Source: Erigeron canadensis (taxonomy: Eukaryota > Streptophyta > Magnoliopsida > Asterales > Asteraceae). From it: 64,000 nucleotides of DNA. Position numbers and translations under genes: made by a program. This document shows positions 11,543 through 24,007 of the stretch, in pieces (position 1 is the first letter of the stretch; every line of letters starts with the position of its first letter). The stretch covers positions 44,684,645-44,748,644 of the forward strand of contig NC_057763.1 of assembly GCF_010389155.1 (NCBI RefSeq). The letters are read 5' to 3'. The notes under the pieces are model-generated. The model did not search any database. It had not been told where the DNA came from and saw only the letters and a program-made list of their open reading frames with translations.

Positions 11543-14500
11543 CTACTCATCTGATGAATGATCTGAAAAAACAAGATCGTCATCACAATCCTCATCCGAG
11601 TCACTAAGCATATCTTGAAACTCTGCTTCCTCGTCACTATCTTCCATGGTATCTTCGATGCCATCATTATTGCTACCTTGTGCAACCTCCTCGATGGTTC
11701 ATCGGTTGCAAGACAAACCTGTTCATGTGTACTTAAGTCAGGTGCACATGTTATTCTTTCATTTTCTTGAAAAAAAGGTTCCCCGTCCATGATATCATCA
11801 TCACACACTTCACTAGCAGCTTCTGTAACTTCATATACGCTTCTTGTCTTTGTCTTTACAACGGCCCACCACTCTTTCAAGTCCTTTGTCATTGAAGGAT
11901 AAGTTGCATAGTAGACTTGTTGTGCTTGTGATGCAAGGATAAATGGGTCTTCAAGACATCCCTTCTTATTGAATTTGACATCAACCATACTATGTTTGCT
12001 TATGATCCTTACCCCTTCGTGGGGATGAAACCAATCACATTTAAACAAGACAACGATGCACCGATCATCTTTTCCACCATGATATTCAACCTCCAAAACT
12101 TCGACCAAAGATCCATAGTAGTCACACTCTGAGTCATCATAAACAGACCCTTTCACACATACACCACTATTTTGTGTAACCTTTCCGGCTCCATATTGCT
12201 TCGTGTGAAACTTATAGCCATTGACAAAGTATCCTTTATGTGAAAAAACATAGCGTAACGGTCCTCGTGCAAGATTCTTCAAATTTTGATTGATATCATT
12301 CGGCTCATTTAGCAAGTGATTATAAAACCACGTTGCAAAATCTTTGTCTCTAGCCCTATCAAGTGTTGCATCATCAATACAAGGGTTCTTATGTATCATT
12401 GCTTCATTGAACATCCTTACAAAAGGATAAACCTCTGGACAATTAAGCAAGATATAAGTATGAGCCTTATGTTTTTCATCCCCAATCAAAGATCTTTTTG
12501 TTCCTCCGTATTTGAATAATCTTCGGGATGCAACTTTAAATATGCTTAATCGATTATCGACCTTTGAAGAACAAGGAATATCGGGGGCATAATTCCTCGG
12601 CTCACGGTTCAATCGGGTTTCTACAGTTGGATCAAAATATAGCGAGCAATGGGTAGAAAGTTCTTTGACAAGATAAGCCTCAACAATGGACCCCTCAACC
12701 TTTGAGTGGTTTCTCACCGTTTTCGTTAATGACCCCAACTTCCTTAAAGTAAGTAAAATAGAAGTTTTAGAATTTAAGTAAGTGAACTATCTTAATTTAA
12801 CAAGTAGAAAGACTTAAAGTACTACCTCTCGTATGGATCACTGGACCACCAAGAATAGCTTCTCGTGCTAAATGTATTACAAGTCCATTGAGTCGAAGAA
12901 TCCAGGAGGGAAAAATTTCTCCAACTTGCAAATTGTGATTGTGATACTTTTTTCCAAATCTTGCAAATCATTAACATGGAGAACCTTTGAGCATATTGCA
13001 CGAAAGAATGTACACAACTCCGTGATTACATCCCATATTGGATTTGGTATCATGCCTCTTAATGCAATCGGAAGCAAGCGTTGCATCATTACATGACAGT
13101 CATGACTTTTAAAACTATAAAAAGTATGATCTGTAAGGTTTACACACCCTCCTATATTTGAAGCATACCCATCCGGAAACTTAACATTCTTTAACCACTC
13201 ACATACCTTTGTGACTTGTGGCTTGGATAGTGTGTAAGATGCTTTTGGTTTCATGAGTTTATTGTTGACATTGGAAACATGCAACTCCGATCTATCACAA
13301 TACAATTCAATGTCCTTTCTCGACTTCAAATTGTCTTTAGATTTCGAAGTACCCATAACAGTGTGAAAAAGATTCTCAAAAACATTCTTCTCTATATGCA
13401 TGACGTCAAGGTTGTGGCGGATTAACATAGTTCGCCAATAGGGCAACTCCCAAAAAATACTTCTTTTAACCCAATTATGAGTTTGCCCGAAACCTTGGAG
13501 TTTTTTATTCTTTGGATTGTAAGGAACGCCTTCATATACCGTTGGAATTTGCCTAACTTGCTCCCATATCTCATCACCAGTCAACTGTGGTGGTGGACCA
13601 CATGATACTATTTTTCCAACTGTAAAACCTTTCACGTCACGACGGAATTGATGATTTTTAGGCAAACATCTTCTATGACAGTCAAACCAAGATGGTTTCC
13701 CCCCGTTATGTAACTGAAATGAGCCAATATCGCCCATGCAAGTTGGGCAAGCTAACCTTCCATGCGTGCTCCAACCCGACAACATTGCATATGCAGGGAA
13801 GTCACTAACTGTCCACAGAAGGATAGCTCTCATTATAAAATTATTTCTACAATATTTGTCATAAGTTTCAACACCATCTTCGTACAACATTTTAAGCTCA
13901 TCAATTAATGGTTGTAGAAACACGTCTAAGTTTTGACCCGGGCTTTTTCTTCCTGGAATAACCAAGCTTAAGTTAACATAATCATCTTTCAAGCACATCC
14001 ATGGAGGTAGGTTATAGATTGTTAGAGACACGGGCCATAATGAATAAGGATTGGATGATTGGTTATTCGGAGTAAAACCATCAGTACATAACCCAAGGCG
14101 AACATTTCGGATTTCATTTGCAAATGAGGGATGAGTCCTATCAAAATGCTTCCAAGCTTCACCGTCACTTGGATGTACCATTTTACCATCTTCTCTAGGA
14201 TGATCATAGTGCCAAATCATGTCTTTCGCCGTCTTTTTTGACATATACATTCTTTGAAGTCTGGGAGCAATTGGGAAGTACCGCAATACCAAATTCGGTA
14301 TCTTACTTGACCCATTACTCTTGTAACGAGATAACTCGCATACTTCACAATTGACCAGCTCCTTCTTTTCTTTGTAGTATAACATGCAATGGTTTTTACA
14401 AGCATCAATTCTTTCAGCCGGTAGACTAAGTTTAGACAATCTTCTCTTTGTCTGGTAGAAGTTCTGGTCCACATTACTTCCCACGGGAAATGCTTCATTC

Positions 14501-15078
14501 AAGTCCCGAAGCAATCTATTATAGGTGGACACGGGTACATTGCATTCTGACTTCCAATTCAGCAATCTTGTAGCCCATTCTAATGTTGAAAATGTTTCGC
14601 AACCAAGATACAAAGGCTTATCAGCAGCTTGTAACATGTCATAGAATCCCTTTGCTGATGAATTTGGGGCTTGCTCTTCCCAGTTATGAAAATCACCGGG
14701 ATGCATGTTATCCAACACCATGCGTGTACAACCATCAAAGTCGTTATCATCCCTCGTCGTATTGGAAGACTCTCCAGCCTCTTGAGCATAAGAAAATACT
14801 TCACCATGTGCCCACCAAGTTGTATAATCGGGATGAAACCCATACTTCATCAAGTCTAAATGAACATCATTTCTACATTTATACTTTCTACATTTGCATT
14901 TTGAACATGGACATCTAATAACTTGTATCATGGTTCCACCAACATTTTTACTTTTAACAATTGCTTCGTTAGAAAAGGTAGTATTCAAAAATTGTGTCTC
15001 TAGTCTCGTTATCCATTCTTCACTAATAAATCTACCTTCTGTTCTTTTGTACATCCATCCCCTATCATTAGTCGACAT
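11543..15078 (-). pseudogene. CACTA transposase (TNP2/Transposase_21 type), frameshifted
   Basis: Open frame 15078-12877 encodes 733 residues. Residues 6-85 form the transposase-associated domain with a Cys cluster (CPCSKCKCRKYKCRN). About residues 320-530 form the TNP2 catalytic region with LCTDGFTP, followed by SDFPAYAMLSGW and the CPTC knuckle. At 12880 the frame breaks in the conserved FFDSM(E/D)HL stretch: FFDSMD is followed by a stop, while LVIHLAREAILGGPV continues in another frame. After a short intron (donor at about 12825, acceptor at about 12745), the next exon holds the rest of the DUF4218-like region and the DUF4216 region (GYFVNGYKFHTKQYG...VLFKCDWFHP...QVYYATYPS). Near 11700 a second frameshift separates DEPS from the acidic tail EEVAQGSNNDG...DEDCDDDLVF, which ends at a TAG at 11543. 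The protein would not be made intact. Confidence 0.8.
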
Positions 15079-15884
15079 ACTCCTAAAGTAACAGCACTAC
15101 TATAAAAACAAATAATCAACTGAGAAAACACAAAATATCACTCACTTTAAACAAAAACAAGGCATTTACATATCATTCAACGCTCAAAATGATCAAGACG
15201 ACTTGAAAAGAAGGATTGTTTAATCCATAAAAATAAGTAAGCAGCTAGTGAGCTAGACAATCATAAAATACAACACCAATCGTTACTCCAAAACATACCA
15301 CAAAACTGAATAAATAAATTGATGACATCAAAAACTAAACTATGTAATTGAACTCGACTTAGTTCGGTTTTTAATTCATAAAAATAAGTTTTTTTCTCTT
15401 CAATTACTGTAAACTCTAAGCATATTAAACCAAATACAACAATAATACATATAAGTGTATATATATACATATATATACATATATAATGAACCTGTAAAAG
15501 AAGAAGAAACGAAATTGAGTCTGAAAAAAGAAACGAACCTGAAATTTGGTCAAGAAGAAGAAACAAATCTGAAAAAGAGAAACAATTAAATTAGGTCTTG
15601 ATATATATATATACATCGATCTGTGTGTGTATATATATACATCGATCTGTTTATCTATAAACAAGGAACAAGGAATTGAAATTGAAGGAAAGTGAAACCG
15701 TAATGAAGAAAGGGGCGGGAGATGAAGTCGTCCGTCGCCAAATCACCCTCCTTTTGACTGAAAACCTAAAGAATGAAAATGGGGCGGGAGATAGAACTTA
15801 TTAGGGTTAGTTTTATTGAGTTTTTACCAATATATTAAACAGATATAAGTTTTAAGTGTGAAAATATAAACTAGAAGTGAAGTT

Positions 15885-15962
15885 TGGTGCATTGGTTTAA
15901 GAAAGGCTTTGTTGATGTAGCCATTGTGAGTTCGATCCTCACATGTGTTTTTTTTTCTTTTT
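15885..15962 (+). other. tRNA-like / SINE-like Pol III unit
   Basis: An A-box-like stretch tggtgcattggtttaag (15885-15901) and a good B box gagttcgatcctcac (15928-15942) are followed at once by a T run (15948-15956). The spacing fits a tRNA-derived promoter, but no full acceptor stem can be folded. It is a relic or the head of a SINE within the CACTA 5' region. Confidence 0.35.
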
Positions 15963-16326
15963 AATATTTTAAGGATATAATTTTTTTTTAATAATGAGTT
16001 CTACATTAATATTTTTTAAAACGAATCTACAACTAGAATTATGTTTAACAACTTTAAAATCAAACTTCATAAACTATTTTTCTATTAGTTATCAACTTGA
16101 TTAATGATTTATATCTTTTACTAAAACTAACACCCGTACGATGTATAAATTGACGGTATGTATGTAAGATACACTATAAGATACACTTAAAAAGGAGACT
16201 AATTTATATAATGATGCATCTACCGATCTACGTAAGTGTGTTTCAGAAGTTTGTTTATATAAACAATTTTAATATTTAGAGTTTTATTAAAAAGGAGACT
16301 AATTTTAATATTTAGAGTTTCACTAG

Positions 16327-16997
16327 ATGCAAGGAAATATAATGGAATAGCCTATTATACCCTTAAACAATAATTACCGAATACATTTTCACACTTCAAC
16401 ATTTGACCCTCCAAAATCCAAAACACTATTCCATGGGCAATTTCATTCGAAAACTTAAACATCTACCTTTCTCACTCTTTACACGAGTACCGCGACTCAT
16501 ACAATCATCATTATGTTTTTTTTCATGCTCTTTTGACATTGTGTTGTTGTATCAATAAAACAATGGCACTATGATCATCTAATTTTTTTTCTCCAAAATC
16601 TGCAAATATAGATAAAATTCAGTTTATTGACATTAATTAACTAGCAGAGGTGATCAATGGCCTGTTGTCGGACCCAGACCGGCAAATCAGAAGAACATCG
16701 AAGCTTTCTTGCAAACCAGGGAAGAAGAAGAAGAGGAGGAAGCGAGTGATGTGTAAACAAAGATCTATTATATATATAAATATTAAATATTAATTTGATT
16801 ATTGTTTAGTGTTTAGTTATATACATATGAAACTATAAAACAGAATGGAAGAACTGAGGAAAGAATTGAAGGAGGTGGATTAAAAGGAAAAAATATGTTG
16901 GATCTGGTTTGGATGATTAAAAGTGAAAGGGTAAATGTTAATTGGGTAAATATAGTTAAGGGGTATGATAGCCTATTTACATTAGAATTCCTTGTAT
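16327..16997. mobile_element. Inverted-repeat element nested in the CACTA 5' region
   Basis: The left end is atgcaaggaaatataatgga followed by atagcctattatacccttaa. The reverse complement of the right end is ATACAAGGAATTCTAATG followed by AAATAGGCTATCATACCCC. Terminal inverted similarity runs for 60-70 bp, which suggests a Mutator-like or related non-autonomous element. Flanking 9-bp words do not match, so the class is not proven. Confidence 0.55.
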
Positions 16998-17814
16998 CCA
17001 TCAATAATGTCAGTGTAAAAATCAGGCCCTTATTTATATATATTAGGAATTTTCAACAATTACCATACAATTAAAATATTTATAATTTTATTAATTAAAT
17101 TGATGATTTCAAGTCTTTAAATATAAAAATAAAATAAAATAATTGAAAGTCGTTCCAAAAAAAAAATGAAACCAACATTACTTCATATATCATGACAAAT
17201 AAATAATTAAAATTGGAATTTAAAACAATTCAAGTTATATATGTGTAAACAAATAGATAAAGTGTATTTATTATATATAATTATACATGTGATATTTATA
17301 ACTTTTAATATAAACTAAAAGAACACGTGTTACTTTATGCAATGTGTCAATTAAAAATATTACAATCCTGTTTCAGTTCATTAGTAGATAATTATATATA
17401 GTATTCTCCAATTACAAGGGGTTTCGAGATGCCAAAAACAACCTTTTAAGTTCTGAGATAGAAAGCTCGTCCAATCTACATGTTTTATCATACCAATGTA
17501 TGGTTAGAACTATTTAAACCTTTGACTTATTGATAGCAAAGTCTCCCATAATGACACATTAAACATTTGGATGGATAATATTATGTATTTTTTTTTTAAT
17601 AAATGGTAGTATGTATATATATATAACTTATATACTTTTACTTATTTCATATATGTGTATTTAAATGTATGAGTACATATATAGTTTTATCTAAAAGAGT
17701 GTTTCAGTTAGAGTTTTTACTAGAATTATAATAAATCCTTAATATTTGAATCATTTATTGTTTATTTTCTAAACATAGTCGATAAAATATTTGAATTACA
17801 AAAAAATTGTCGGA

Positions 17815-18432
17815 AATCTGTCACTAATCCGTAGGTAATTGCCAGATTTCCGACCGAAACCTATTTTAGCAATTTTTATTAATTAATTTGAGTATCTGTC
17901 GGTACCTCCGTCGGTACTTGTGACAGATTTCCGACGAAAATTAATAATATTTAATCTAGAACATTTTTAAAGTTTTCCCACAAAATTTCCGACAGAATTT
18001 GCTTTCCGTCGGTAAATCGGTCGGCAATTTCCAACAGATTTCCAACGCATACAAATTTAAAATATATATTTTTTAAAAAATAATATTTGCGCTGGATTCC
18101 CGACGAACAATCATTTTTCTTTGGTAAATCGTCGGTATTTCCCGACAGTTTTCCGACAAAAAAATAAAAAACTGGAATATAAATGTTTCCGACAGAATTC
18201 CGACAGATCAAGAACTTCTGTCGCTAAGCCGTCACAAAAGTCAATTCATTTCTGACAGATTTCCGACGGAATTGGTTGATCGTCGGAAATCCGTCAAAAA
18301 TCTGTCACAAATTCTCCCATCTTTGATTTTAAATGGTATTTTGTCGGAACTTCGTTACAAATCCGTCGGGAATTTCCGACAAAGTGGATCCGTCGGAATA
18401 TTCCGTCGGTATATCTCAGTTTTATAGTAGTG
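17815..18432 (-). repeat. CACTA 5' subterminal repeat array
   Basis: More than twenty degenerate copies of a decamer-like word built on TTCCGACGGA / GACAGATTTCCGAC lie in both orientations, denser toward the terminus at 18432. In En/Spm elements such arrays are the binding sites of the element-encoded accessory protein and are needed for end recognition. Confidence 0.85.
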
Positions 18433-18438
18433 ACATTA

Positions 18439-19460
18439 TGTTAAGAGGTTATGTTGAGTCCCATTGATAAATGTAAATTTAATGATGATAAATATGACAT
18501 ATAAACACTTAGAAATCTTTTGGTTCTTGTAATCTGATCTGGATCAGAATAAGCTGACACGGCCTGAGATCTATAACTGATCCAGATCATGCTTCATACT
18601 TTGTAATGTAATATATTATGGAAGCTAGTGTTATTCAAGCTGCATCAACAAGTTTATTGCATTCAATTCAAGTCGAAAAGGGGGATTGAAGATAGAAGAC
18701 CAAGTTGGCAGTGGAAGGCAGCTTGGGATTAGCAGTCAGCTTGGAAACACTTAGGCAGATTGGTGCTTTGACAAACAGCCCAATCTGTGTCTGAAAATTA
18801 AGTGAAGATAACAACCTGGATTGAAGATAAGGATAAATGACGTGACTAGGAAGAATCCTAGGATCCAGGTTGGTGGTTAGATATGCATATGCGTGTCCAT
18901 ATTCTTATTGGACGATGAAGAATGTGCAGCTGTACGTGGGGGACCACAAGTACGATGAAGGCACGATTGATTATTCCTTGATCGTCCAACAATAGAATAC
19001 GTGGCTGAATTGGATACCAAGAGAAGAAGGAGCTTTCGCCTATAAAAGCTACACTTCTTGTATGCATATGTGTGACATTCCTGAGAATCATTCTTCACAC
19101 AAGTTTCTCTGCTCTTACACATAGCTTAATTTGTACGAAATCAACTTGGGCTGATTCTCTTGAGCTAGAACTTATTGATTGTTGTTTGTCATTTCATAGG
19201 GTTGTTTAGATATCTGTAGGCTATCTTTATTCCGCAACAACCCTGTAATTCTTTGTAAAGATTATTTCTTAATAAAGGATTACATTTGAAAACCACAATC
19301 TGTGTTCAAGAATGTTTATTTTTCTGCTTTATTATTTTATTGATTCTTGTTCTTTACTTGTTTAAATACATTATACGAATCTTAAAACGTTTAGTATAAA
19401 AGTTTGTAAAGTTCAAGAAATTGTATTCACCCCCTTTACAACTATCTTGTGTACAATATA
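18439..19460 (+). mobile_element. Copia-type LTR relic
   Basis: The stretch has LTR architecture in the + orientation. A TATA box (tataaaa, 19041-19047) is followed 100-200 bp downstream by a transcribed-looking leader, then a polyadenylation region (cttaataaagg, about 19268). The end carries the word attgtattcaccccc (19420s), typical of copia LTR 3' portions just before the primer-binding site. Neither a clean TG...CA pair nor a 5-bp duplication could be fixed, and no coding region follows. It directly abuts the CACTA terminus. Confidence 0.5.
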
Positions 19461-22400
19461 CTTTGATATATTGATACACCTTGGGACGTATAAGGTGATT
19501 GAGTATTAAATTTGTTATAAACTATTATAAAATAATTATTTTATAATTTCATATTATATATATGAAGACATATGTAAGTTAAAAGAAAACGGATTTACTT
19601 TAACATTCGCATTAAACTAAATACTCTCATCTATCCACTAATTAATTTAAAATAAAAGGTTTTGCTCAGTTGTTATTTAAGATAATTAGTTTTTCTTTTC
19701 CTTGTTCCCTAATCCATATTGCAAGTTGTTGATTTTAATATGCATGTCGAAAACTATGATAACACATAATACAGTATGTGGTAAAATATGTAAGGTAGTG
19801 TTTAACTTAATTAAATCCGATTATTATATATATGTATTTAAAATCTTAATTTAGAGACAACTGGTGTAATTTCCTATTTAGCTAAATTGGGGTGTGCACG
19901 TCTATACCGTACAACAGAGAATCTTAGCATCTTTTATATTACCAATAAATAATTAATAACTACGTAAACAATTGGACTTTTATAATGAAGTCTTGAAAAT
20001 GGAATCATGTGAAACTAAAAAAATACAGATGCAATCGAATCAAATACCTCCTTTGTTTTTTAATTCTAAGTTTATATATTTATAATAATAGAAATAGACG
20101 TTGAATTTTGGGGCCAACGAAGAAATCATGTGATTCATATTAAGCATTAAATTGTTTGTTCTACTTCCACATGAATCAAAAATGAGATTTTTTTACTGGT
20201 TTGATTTACTAGAAAAAAATTTCTTATTTCATTCAGTAATTTTACAGGCTATGAACAACATACATTAATTGTTGTATATAAAAGTAATTGTCATATAAAA
20301 ATAATTGTTAAGACGTCAAATACAACATTTTACTTCTGCTTAATCATAACCGTAACTCCAAACAGACATTTATAATGATTAATGTATCATGTATAATTAA
20401 AAAGTTTTTAGGTGGGTCTAAGAACTAAAATAAGTGTTTGATAAATTTTCGAGCTAATGTATAATTAACCAAACTTAATACTATTTGTTTGATCATCAAA
20501 CGCAATACCAATAAGTATTCAATTATTTGATTTGATGCACCAAAGCATGGTTGATGTATGGTTCACAAATCACAAGAGTCAAAACAGGGCACCAAATCAA
20601 ATCATGAAATCTAGTTGGTTCCAGCAATGACAAATCTTCTTTACTTATCCAATATAATTCCATTATTGGATTTCCATATATCTTTAATGCTCTTAAGAGA
20701 CCAAATCAACTACCTTTATCGTAAGAATTGAAGTAGGAAACTCAAGTTGACAATCTGTAATCTTAAGAGTTAACGGTCATCAAGAGTGTAGAGTCCGCGT
20801 TAGACTCAATACTAATGAGACACAAACAAACTGGTCCAAACCAAAACCCAAGTGGACAACCACCAAACTTATTACTTTCTCCTTAATGGTTACGATTGGT
20901 TCAACTACTATCGAGTCCTTCAAAGAGAAATCATGACCAGGACCACATCCAAGAAGAGTGTCCTTCGTGGACAAGGACTACACACATGACCCATGGCCCT
21001 CATAACCTTTATAAGAGTATATCAATTGCTACCTCCTTAAAAAACCATAGACTGTATGGCTATCCATACAAGGTGTTGTAATAAGATGGAAATAATTTTA
21101 CTCATTGTGTAAGGTTTTCTTGCAAGAGGATTGAAATTCAATGTCTTTTTTGTAATTTTGGGGTGTACTAGTTAAGTACTAACAATATCATTCACTGAAA
21201 CCATGTGTAAACACAGCGTTCAGTTTTGTCTTGAATGATGCTAGATATGATTCAAAGAATGTAGTTGCTTCAAGTATAGGTACAAATAACCATTAGCTTA
21301 TGTTGTTTCCAGTCTAATAATAAAATACTAGTATCATGTGTTTCTAAAATCAATGAACTAACAACATTTGCGACCACCTAGATAGCAACAAATAGTATTC
21401 CAATCTTATTAATGACAACACTTGGCTAACAAAGGAGCAGAAAGTCTACTACAAACAACTTAGCATGGACAGAAGATGAGATTTTCAATGTAAAAAAAAA
21501 AAGATCTACATGATATAAAAAGGTATGCAGTTTTGACATGACCTTTGTTTTGAATAAACATTACAAATTTTTTACTACAAATATTCACAGAAAGAAAGAA
21601 AGATTGTCCAATGAATACTGATGACTAAACGCATAGAGGGCTATTGTAGGAGGCAGGTACCAACTGAATCCGCTGAAACCCATGTACATGAACCTTCATT
21701 ATGGTAGAAGCAAAACAAAATTTTGTGTTTTCTTTGCCTTTCAGAATCGATACACCCAATGCCTTCTAATATTCTCTATATATCCTTGAAAACTGCAAGG
21801 ATGGAAAAAAAGAATATAAAAATGCTAATATTTATCAAAGAAATAAAAATCCGCCTTTAACAACATTTTTACCTCACAATTTAAGCTTATTAACTCAAAA
21901 TTGAGGCTTTATGTCATTTTCATTTGTTCAGATTAAACCAATAATATTATACACTCAAGGATTTTAACGGTCTTGCTGACATTCCAGAAAGTGAAGAAGT
22001 AACAATTAATTATAAAGAGTTGCTTGTAACATGAATTTCAATGCCTTACAAGAGCAAATACCCTATGTCAATGGCTGGGTTGGATCCATAGAATATAATA
22101 ATCAAGCAACATGTGATAAATTACATTGTCTTGCACTCTTGCCATGTTCAATTAGTAGATGGAGTGCCTATGAAGTCATTACTCGAAGTATGAACATTAA
22201 GTGGGAATTGATTCTGGTTAATCTCATTTGACGAAAAGGTACCATGCTGCTATAAGGAAACCTATTATTGAGATTAATATTAAAGTACCTAAGCAAACCC
22301 AACTTCAATCAACTACTAATGCGATTCTTATTTTCTAAGCAACAATAATAACCATAGAACCGTACATCCAAACATCCCGTCTTTTTAAGCTACAATGGAT

Positions 22401-22804
22401 GTATAATCTATTGCAACACTTCTCCAAACAAATATTATTTTACTTTTGTCTGAAACAATACCAATTCTCATCAAATTTGAAAATGAGAGGTATACAAAAT
22501 TATATGTGTACTTTAATAGACCAGAGGAAGCACATCCTACTATCCAAACTGAGAAATAGTTCACAGCCAAGTTCATTTTTCTAACTAGTTGCAACTTGAA
22601 TAGTAAAAATTAGATAACCGATTGAATAAAGGTAAACAAAGGTATAACATTTTACATTCATCCTACCAAGGAGTTATCTTTAATCTATTTCTTACCTATG
22701 TCCCCAAATCTTATTACCTTGATCCTAAATAACCATTTATTGAAATCAAGAAAGCAATAAATAATACGAGTACAAAACAAGTTCAGTTCATTAGAATTCT
22801 TACA
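19461..22804. other. Intergenic, nothing recognised
   Basis: About 3.3 kb of AT-rich DNA without a supported gene. Frames at 20780-21081 and 22031-22594 are under 70 codons, overlap each other on opposite strands, and lack any domain. The last part (about 22600-22804) is likely 3' UTR of the F-box gene that ends at 22805. Confidence 0.5.
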
Positions 22805-24007
22805 TTAAAAGGAATTCATCTCAAGGCAGTAAGTCCTTCTTTTCAACAACATCTTAGCAGCGGTCCCGAACGGCTCTTCAAAAGCAGACGAAACCCACAA
22901 CCCATCCGCAACCTCTCGTTGAACCAACTGATCACTCGGTCTAGTCGCAACCAATGTAGCACCTTTCAACACAGTCCCATCAGGTAACTCCAGATACGGC
23001 GCATACCATAACCTCATATTCAACGCAGGAACAAGCGTCCTTTTTGAAGCAGAAGAAGCCGATAACGGCTTCACCCTTAACTCCTCCAACTGTTCCCTGT
23101 TCATACATAACACACCTTGCCCATCTGCATCCGTTAACACTAATGAATCCAACGTCTTATGCTCTGCGATTATCGGCTGAAGCAAGTAATGCCTTGCAGA
23201 CGCCGCAATTAACGAGCTAATTGTCCACACTACTCTTAATTTCAATCCGCCGTTAGTATAAAACGACTCCGGTATACTCCCATTATCATCATTAACATTC
23301 ACATTACCAGCATTAGTATTATTAATAATGCACAATGTATCATAATTTAATTGATTAGATGCATTTTTATCGGGGTAAATAACAGAGGAAGCACCTAACA
23401 TAACACAATTATCTAAAGTCGAACCGAAATCGGCTTTCCAACGCAACAATACGTCATCCTCTACACCTAATTCACCAGCCGGAAGTTCAATTTTCAAAAA
23501 CTTAATTTCATTAAAATTCTTCAAAACCTGCGTGGGTGAATGATGCGTTACGCCACCGCCGTCTCCGTTTTCGAGATCATCGCCACCGTCGATGTTACCG
23601 ACGGTTAACGCCGACGGCGGAGATAACCGTTTGGGATTGAAAAGTTGGCCTAGGCTCTGAAACGGCTTGACAAAACCGGAAAAGAAGATACGAAAGAGGG
23701 AAGATATCGGAGATCGGGATTTATCGGCGGAGGAGGAGGCGGTAGAGGGATCGTCGTCGGAGATAACGCAATCGACACGAACAACGACGTTTTCGATTTG
23801 GGGAATTAGGGTTTGGAATCTTCTGGAAACGGCGGAGCAACGGCCTAAGGATTTAACGTCACCGATCCTGTTGAAGATTAATAGAATCAGAGAGTCGGGA
23901 AGGTAGTCAAAGCGGTCAGCAGCGCCGGAGAAGAATGACGGTGGCGGTGGTGGCGGTTCAGGATAGATTTTGGAAGTGGTTAGATCTGGTAATAGAGAAG
24001 ACATCAT
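22805..24007 (-). CDS. F-box protein, AUF1/At4g18380-like
   Basis: Single-exon gene of 400 residues. The F-box is at residues 33-75 (LPDSLILLIFNRIGDVKSLG, then RCSAVSRRFQTLIPQI). In this family it docks the protein on SKP1 of an SCF ubiquitin ligase. It is preceded by a Pro run (residues 18-23). It is followed by the family-specific region: VVVRVD, a Ser/Asp-rich linker, FVKPFQSLGQLF, then a C-terminal domain with NYDTLCIINNTN, RVVWTISSLIAASARHYLL, LDSLVLTDADGQGVLCM, and a tail with LWYAPYLELPDG...LVATRPSDQ. Arabidopsis relatives are the auxin-up-regulated F-box group, mostly 330-380 residues. The start at MMSSLL fits the family, with a slightly longer Pro-rich N-terminus. The substrate cannot be inferred. 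I am sure of the F-box and fairly sure of the subfamily. Confidence 0.9.
   Translation of the reverse strand: MMSSLLPDLTTSKIYPEPPPPPPSFFSGAADRFDYLPDSLILLIFNRIGDVKSLGRCSAVSRRFQTLIPQIENVVVRVDCVISDDDPSTASSSADKSRSPISSLFRIFFSGFVKPFQSLGQLFNPKRLSPPSALTVGNIDGGDDLENGDGGGVTHHSPTQVLKNFNEIKFLKIELPAGELGVEDDVLLRWKADFGSTLDNCVMLGASSVIYPDKNASNQLNYDTLCIINNTNAGNVNVNDDNGSIPESFYTNGGLKLRVVWTISSLIAASARHYLLQPIIAEHKTLDSLVLTDADGQGVLCMNREQLEELRVKPLSASSASKRTLVPALNMRLWYAPYLELPDGTVLKGATLVATRPSDQLVQREVADGLWVSSAFEEPFGTAAKMLLKRRTYCLEMNSF

Larger units (their letters stand above)
8530..18432 (-). mobile_element. CACTA (En/Spm) DNA transposon, 3' terminus lost
   Basis: The 5' end is at 18432. Reading the minus strand inward it starts CACTACTATAAAACTGAG, the CACTA terminal signature. 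It is followed by about 600 bp dense in the word TTCCGACGGA/GACAGATTTCCGAC, the subterminal repeats to which the element's own DNA-binding protein binds in this superfamily. Two minus-strand genes follow: a TNP2-type transposase (15078-11543) and a coiled-coil accessory protein (11372-8932). At the low-coordinate end, 8540-8680 has diverged copies of the same repeat (gacggattt, gacagatct, ccgacagattt), but no matching CACTA terminus or 3-bp duplication of aca (18433-18435) could be found. The left boundary is therefore approximate. Confidence 0.85.
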
